Positions 5,042-7,568 of a stretch of 7,568 bases of DNA are shown here, one piece after another. The DNA is from Sedimentisphaerales bacterium (GTDB taxonomy: Bacteria; Planctomycetota; Phycisphaerae; Sedimentisphaerales; SM23-30): assembly GCA_030640865.1 (NCBI GenBank), contig DAOWIP010000322.1, positions 1-7,568 on the forward strand, in the 5' to 3' direction. Position 1 is the stretch's first letter; every line of letters begins with the position of its first letter. The position numbers and the translations under genes are program-made. The notes beneath the pieces were generated by a model. It was not told the DNA's origin, did not search any database, and saw only the letters and a program-made list of their open reading frames with translations.

Positions 5042-6515
5042 AATAATTCCCTATGTCAACCACAATACCTTCGGGCGTAAAATAATCAACGTTACACTTT
5101 TTTTCACTGAGTCGCGTCAGCACTACCACTGGACAATTTATCCAGTCCGCATAGCGTAAATCATCAATCCCCGGCCCGGCCAATTCCCACGATCGCCACT
5201 TATCGGTATGACAATGCCATCGGGCAATGCACAAGACCCCGTCTCGGACCATTTGTGCCGATTCGACATATTGATTATCACCTTGACGGCTGCCGGGTTC
5301 ATATTTTTTAAATACGATTTTGTCCTGCTCAAGAAAACTCAGACCTCCTGTTTCGCTGGTCGTATCACAAAAATCCTGTTGCAGGAACATCTTTATCTGT
5401 CCGGCAAATTCCTTTTGCGACAGACTTTCCAGCAGAAGTTTTATTCGTATTAAGTCGGTATAACGCAGAAGGTTACATTGGTCAATAAAGCCTTCCGCAT
5501 AGTCGTCCGACGCCCCTTTATAGCTGTATGGCCGCTTGGTATGTTCCAGTTCCGCCAGCCGTAGATGAATTCTGCCGATCAGTTTTGCCCGTGAAACATT
5601 CAACTTTTTCTCATTGATAGCCGCCAGCAGATAACTATCACGGACGTCAAAAACGTATCCTTCCCGCCGGCGAAGTAGTAATGCCCGCTGTCGTAGCTTC
5701 TCCAACTGTTCCTCGGTCAAAATTGTTTGCTGCAATCGGCATTGATAATATCTCATAATATTCGTCGGCACATAACCGAACTGCCCCGCCCAGAACTGTA
5801 ATTCCTCTATGAAATCATCCTGTATCGGCAGTGCCTTTATCTCGGTTATAACTTCCGAACGGTTATTTTGTTCGAGCAGACAGACCAGAGCCGCTATTCT
5901 CGTTTTCAATTGTTTGCCGTCGGCCAAATATTCAAGTGCGACTTTTTTTATTGGTTTTCCTGCTATTGATTCAACTGCTCGAACAATTGCGGTTTTGTCT
6001 TTCAGCAGTTCCGCTTCCGGCTCAGCCAGGGATAATATAAGATATGATATAGCCTTTTCATCGCCCAGCTTCACCAGGGCGTCGATTATTTTTCCGCGAA
6101 GTTGCTTTTCGCTCGAATTGAGCAAAGCTGCCCCCAGCCATTGGGCCGCTTCATCTCGATAATAATCTGTAACGATATATAGCACTCGCTGCCGGATAAG
6201 CGGTGAATTCATTGGCGAACCTACTACCTCGGCAGAGACCGCCCCCAGCTTTTTATATTGATCGGTGTCCAGCTCCCGCCGGACAACTTCATCGAGCACT
6301 CTTATGCGAAGCTGATCGGCCAACTCCCGGTTCCCCGCCGACTCTATCAGAGTGTCCGTACTCCACCGCGGTATTGTTGAGCTTAAACAACCAGCCGACA
6401 CAGCCGCAAAAACGACTATTATCCATTTGGGAATTAAAGGGGTCAGACACCTTTTTTGGCCGGGTGGCAGCGTCTGTCCGCAGACAGGCGGTGGCAACTT
6501 TCTATTATTCGTCAT
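5013..6515 (-). CDS. HEAT-like lipoprotein, possible JAB-like C-terminus; 3' end altered
   Basis: I do not recognise a named family. From ATG 6515 (500 aa) the protein has a 30-residue N-region, a hydrophobic segment WIIVVFAAVSAGC with a lipobox-like Cys43, then an alpha-helical middle. Residues of the type DEAAQWLGAALL...IIDALVKLGDEKAISYLILSLAEP look like HEAT repeats, suggesting a protein-binding scaffold anchored in a membrane. Near the C-terminus, WHCHTDKW...GPGIDD (His codons at 5208-5216) followed by alternating hydrophobic strands is reminiscent of a JAB/JAMM metal site, but spacing is longer than usual and the Ser is absent, so this is tentative. The last 11-12 residues, after GNY, come from the IS66-type inverted repeat, so the native C-terminus is lost. 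The frame is open up to 6677, but that extension and the 6515 start lie in dispersed repeats, with no ribosome binding site before either. Confidence 0.65.
   Translation of the reverse strand: MTNNRKLPPPVCGQTLPPGQKRCLTPLIPKWIIVVFAAVSAGCLSSTIPRWSTDTLIESAGNRELADQLRIRVLDEVVRRELDTDQYKKLGAVSAEVVGSPMNSPLIRQRVLYIVTDYYRDEAAQWLGAALLNSSEKQLRGKIIDALVKLGDEKAISYLILSLAEPEAELLKDKTAIVRAVESIAGKPIKKVALEYLADGKQLKTRIAALVCLLEQNNRSEVITEIKALPIQDDFIEELQFWAGQFGYVPTNIMRYYQCRLQQTILTEEQLEKLRQRALLLRRREGYVFDVRDSYLLAAINEKKLNVSRAKLIGRIHLRLAELEHTKRPYSYKGASDDYAEGFIDQCNLLRYTDLIRIKLLLESLSQKEFAGQIKMFLQQDFCDTTSETGGLSFLEQDKIVFKKYEPGSRQGDNQYVESAQMVRDGVLCIARWHCHTDKWRSWELAGPGIDDLRYADWINCPVVVLTRLSEKKCNVDYFTPEGIVVDIGNYCNRSRFLAQ
6429..6490. 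repeat. Dispersed repeats inside the lipoprotein's N-terminal codons
   Basis: GGGGTCAGACACC (6439-6451) followed by a T-run is an imperfect palindrome of a word I recognise as widely dispersed in bacterial genomes, often linked with IS200/REP-type elements. It is followed by GGGTGGCAG (6462-6470) and an 8-bp hairpin CGTCTGTC/GACAGGCG (6471-6478, 6483-6490, one wobble). Together they encode residues about 9-29 of the lipoprotein started at 6515, just before its hydrophobic segment. Confidence 0.5.
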
Positions 6516-6548
6516 TGATTCGTCATTCTGATTTCTTAATTCGTCATT
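6508..6548. repeat. Three direct copies of TTCGTCATT
   Basis: TTCGTCATT occurs at 6508-6516, 6519-6527 and 6540-6548. On the minus strand these read AATGACGAA, and the first copy supplies the ATG at 6515 used as the start of the lipoprotein gene. The spacing is irregular (2 and 12 bases), as in degenerate dispersed repeats rather than a clean tandem array. Confidence 0.6.
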
Positions 6549-6554
6549 ATCTTC

Positions 6555-6608
6555 GTAGGGTGGGGCTTTGCCCCACGCGATTAGTAGCCCCCGATGTAAA
6601 ATCGTGGG
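6555..6608. repeat. GTAGGGTGGGGC hairpin repeat
   Basis: GTGGGGC (6560-6566), a TTT loop and GCCCCAC (6570-6576) form a perfect 7-bp hairpin within a longer unit. A short related piece, GTAGGATGGGGCT, is found at 1833-1845, suggesting a dispersed family with a decayed copy there. The unit lies in the region upstream of the lipoprotein start. Confidence 0.55.
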
Positions 6609-6616
6609 ATTCTTAG

Positions 6617-6702
6617 GCACTCTAACAAAACTTGTAACGCGGGCGTCTCGCCCGCACTCGTTAGGGCGATTCGCCATAACGAATTATAGTTTTGTTAGAG
6701 CC
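6617..6702. repeat. MITE-like composite palindrome with 13-bp terminal inverted repeats
   Basis: CTCTAACAAAACT (6620-6632) and AGTTTTGTTAGAG (6688-6700) are a perfect 13-bp inverted pair. They enclose two further hairpins: GCGGGCG/CGCCCGC (6639-6645, 6649-6655, TCT loop) and CGTTA...TAACG (6659-6663, 6677-6681) with an inner GGCGA/TCGCC. The whole would fold as a three-way junction. It starts right after the stop codon of the 6705-7133 gene, so on the minus strand it could also end or stabilise that transcript. It encodes no protein of its own. Confidence 0.6.
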
Positions 6703-6704
6703 TC

Positions 6705-7133
6705 TTAATATCTCTTCCTTCGATCTTGTTTTAGAGGGATGGGCCCAAAAAAGTCGCCCCATCCAATAACTTTGCCGTTCTGCAAAGCAATAGGTGTTAA
6801 TTCATCCTTCATTATAACTCCATCGTTATCTTTTAAATCGGTGTAATACCAAAGAATTAATAAGGTGTCATCACCATAATTTCGTGTTTCAGATCGATAG
6901 GGGTTTGAGCAGACAATATGTGGCCCCATAAATTCAGTTGTCTCGGCATAGCCCGCGAGAAGCTCTCGTACTTCACTCTCCGTCATACCTATTTTTATCT
7001 TTTGGGCTATTGCCTGACGGTTTATTTCTCGACGATTTCTCAGTACTGATTGATTTTCAGCGATAAGCCCACAGCCGCTAACGACAGCCAGCAAAAAAAT
7101 GCTGCTCGACAGTAGTAATTTACGTATGACCAT
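6705..7133 (-). CDS. DUF3192-type lipoprotein
   Basis: A 142-residue protein with a lipoprotein signal: MVIRK, a hydrophobic stretch, and lipobox VSGC (Cys21). The mature part matches the DUF3192 pattern: KIKIGMTESEVRELLAG near residues 46-62 (the helix that in BamE-like folds precedes the sheet), then an LLILWYYT strand, DGVIMKDELTPI and NGKVIGWGDFF. The length is typical. DUF3192 has no established function; the BamE-like resemblance suggests an envelope-attached binding domain, which is inference. ATG 7133 is preceded by AAGGGA with a 5-base gap, a good ribosome binding site. It lies 74 bases after the stop of the upstream lipoprotein gene on the same strand and may be co-transcribed with it; the repeat at 6617-6702 follows directly. 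Confidence 0.8.
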   Translation of the reverse strand: MVIRKLLLSSSIFLLAVVSGCGLIAENQSVLRNRREINRQAIAQKIKIGMTESEVRELLAGYAETTEFMGPHIVCSNPYRSETRNYGDDTLLILWYYTDLKDNDGVIMKDELTPIALQNGKVIGWGDFFGPIPLKQDRRKRY

Positions 7134-7160
7134 AATAATCCCTTTCTAAAAGTTGGTTAG

Positions 7161-7178
7161 GGTACGATGTATCGCACC
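7161..7178. repeat. Short palindrome between two lipoprotein genes
   Basis: GGTACGAT (7161-7168) and ATCGCACC (7171-7178) are inverted repeats with one mismatch, which is a G-U wobble on the minus-strand RNA. It sits in the 74-base gap between the two small lipoprotein genes and could be a dispersed repeat, an operator or a processing hairpin. The centre is only 2 bases, so a real RNA loop would open the innermost pair. Confidence 0.45.
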
Positions 7179-7207
7179 ATACTTTTCTTGGTGTCGCCTT
7201 TTCGCGC

Positions 7208-7568
7208 CTACTTTTCGGGAGCTTCAACAGGAACGAAATAGAGCATGAATTTGACATCCTTCAAATCAATACCAAGGAGTTGTTTTACTTGAGCCGGGTC
7301 CATAGCTCCTCCTCCAAATTCTGCTTTATCTCCTGAATTCAGAGATTTCGTTTCGAGTATCTTCTGAGTGCTTTCCTCGACCCAATAGGCGGTTCCATTT
7401 GCCGGAGCAACATACTCTATTTCAAAACCTCCACCAACAAGATACTGGTGTTTGGGAATGCCGTTTGAATTAAACGCCTTATTGAAAGATGGTCCTCCAT
7501 AACATCCTGCCGCACTCAACGACAGAGCCAGCAATAAAGTTGCAAGAGTAATTTGGCTACTTGATTTC
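7208..7568 (-). CDS. Small lipoprotein of unknown function, 5' end outside the window
   Basis: The reading frame is open to the window edge. In-frame codons before the TTG at 7534 read KSSSQITLATL, continuing into LLALSLSAAGC, which is a clear lipoprotein signal peptide with lipobox AAGC. The real start therefore lies just beyond 7568, and TTG 7534 should not be taken as the start. The mature part, about 97 residues, has FEIEYVAPANGTAYWVEESTQKI, KSLNSGDKAEF and a C-terminal helix-strand pair (MDPAQVKQLLGIDLKDVKFMLYFVP). This suggests a small beta-rich domain, but I recognise no named family. It ends in TAG at 7208, 74 bases before the DUF3192-type gene on the same strand, so the two are probably co-expressed envelope proteins. 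Confidence 0.75.
   Translation of the reverse strand, partial: KSSSQITLATLLLALSLSAAGCYGGPSFNKAFNSNGIPKHQYLVGGGFEIEYVAPANGTAYWVEESTQKILETKSLNSGDKAEFGGGAMDPAQVKQLLGIDLKDVKFMLYFVPVEAPEK

Noticed and set aside
5013..7568. The three lipoprotein genes as a new defence or secretion system.
   Set aside because: Shared strand and lipid anchors are the only link; there is no nuclease, ATPase, toxin or pore component, and the largest gene is damaged at both ends.

Overview
The window looks like a chromosomal segment of a planctomycete, most likely of the Phycisphaerae type. The grounds are indirect: an integrase of the divergent kind common in that phylum, several small lipoproteins, a bacterial/archaeal-type glycogen debranching enzyme, and non-coding DNA crowded with short dispersed palindromes. 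No 16S rRNA or other phylogenetic marker is present, so the placement is an inference.

Layout. 18-1445 (-) is an AT-rich tyrosine recombinase gene whose promoter region carries nested inverted and direct repeats. It lies just beyond the 3' end of a tRNA-Pro(CGG) gene (1680-1754, -), the usual arrangement at the integrase-bearing edge of an element inserted at a tRNA; such an element would extend left, out of the window. 1755-2170 holds the tRNA promoter, two copies of a GTCCC-N3-GGGAC palindrome, a perfect hairpin and a possible promoter for the next gene. 2171-4183 (+) is a complete amylo-alpha-1,6-glucosidase/glycogen debranching enzyme.

The convergent gap 4184-5041 is a repeat and IS trap: four different GC-rich palindromes, then the 5' end of one insertion sequence (strong promoter, good ribosome binding site, the first 15 codons of a transposase), cut by a 438-bp internally deleted IS66-type element with intact inverted repeats. 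The right end of that element replaces the 3' end of the next gene, a HEAT-like lipoprotein with a possible JAB-like C-terminus (5013-6515, -). The upstream part of that gene is also built from dispersed repeats. 6705-7133 (-) is a DUF3192-type lipoprotein, and 7208-7568 (-) is a second small lipoprotein whose start lies beyond the window.

How it works together. The debranching enzyme acts alone here on stored glucan; no other glycogen gene is present. The three lipoprotein genes share a strand and could be co-transcribed, but nothing in sequence proves a common function. No CRISPR array, toxin-antitoxin pair or recognisable defence system is visible. The points most worth attention are the tRNA-Pro/integrase junction, the integrase's altered catalytic boxes, the nested IS remnants marking a deletion, and a compact multi-hairpin repeat at 6617-6702.
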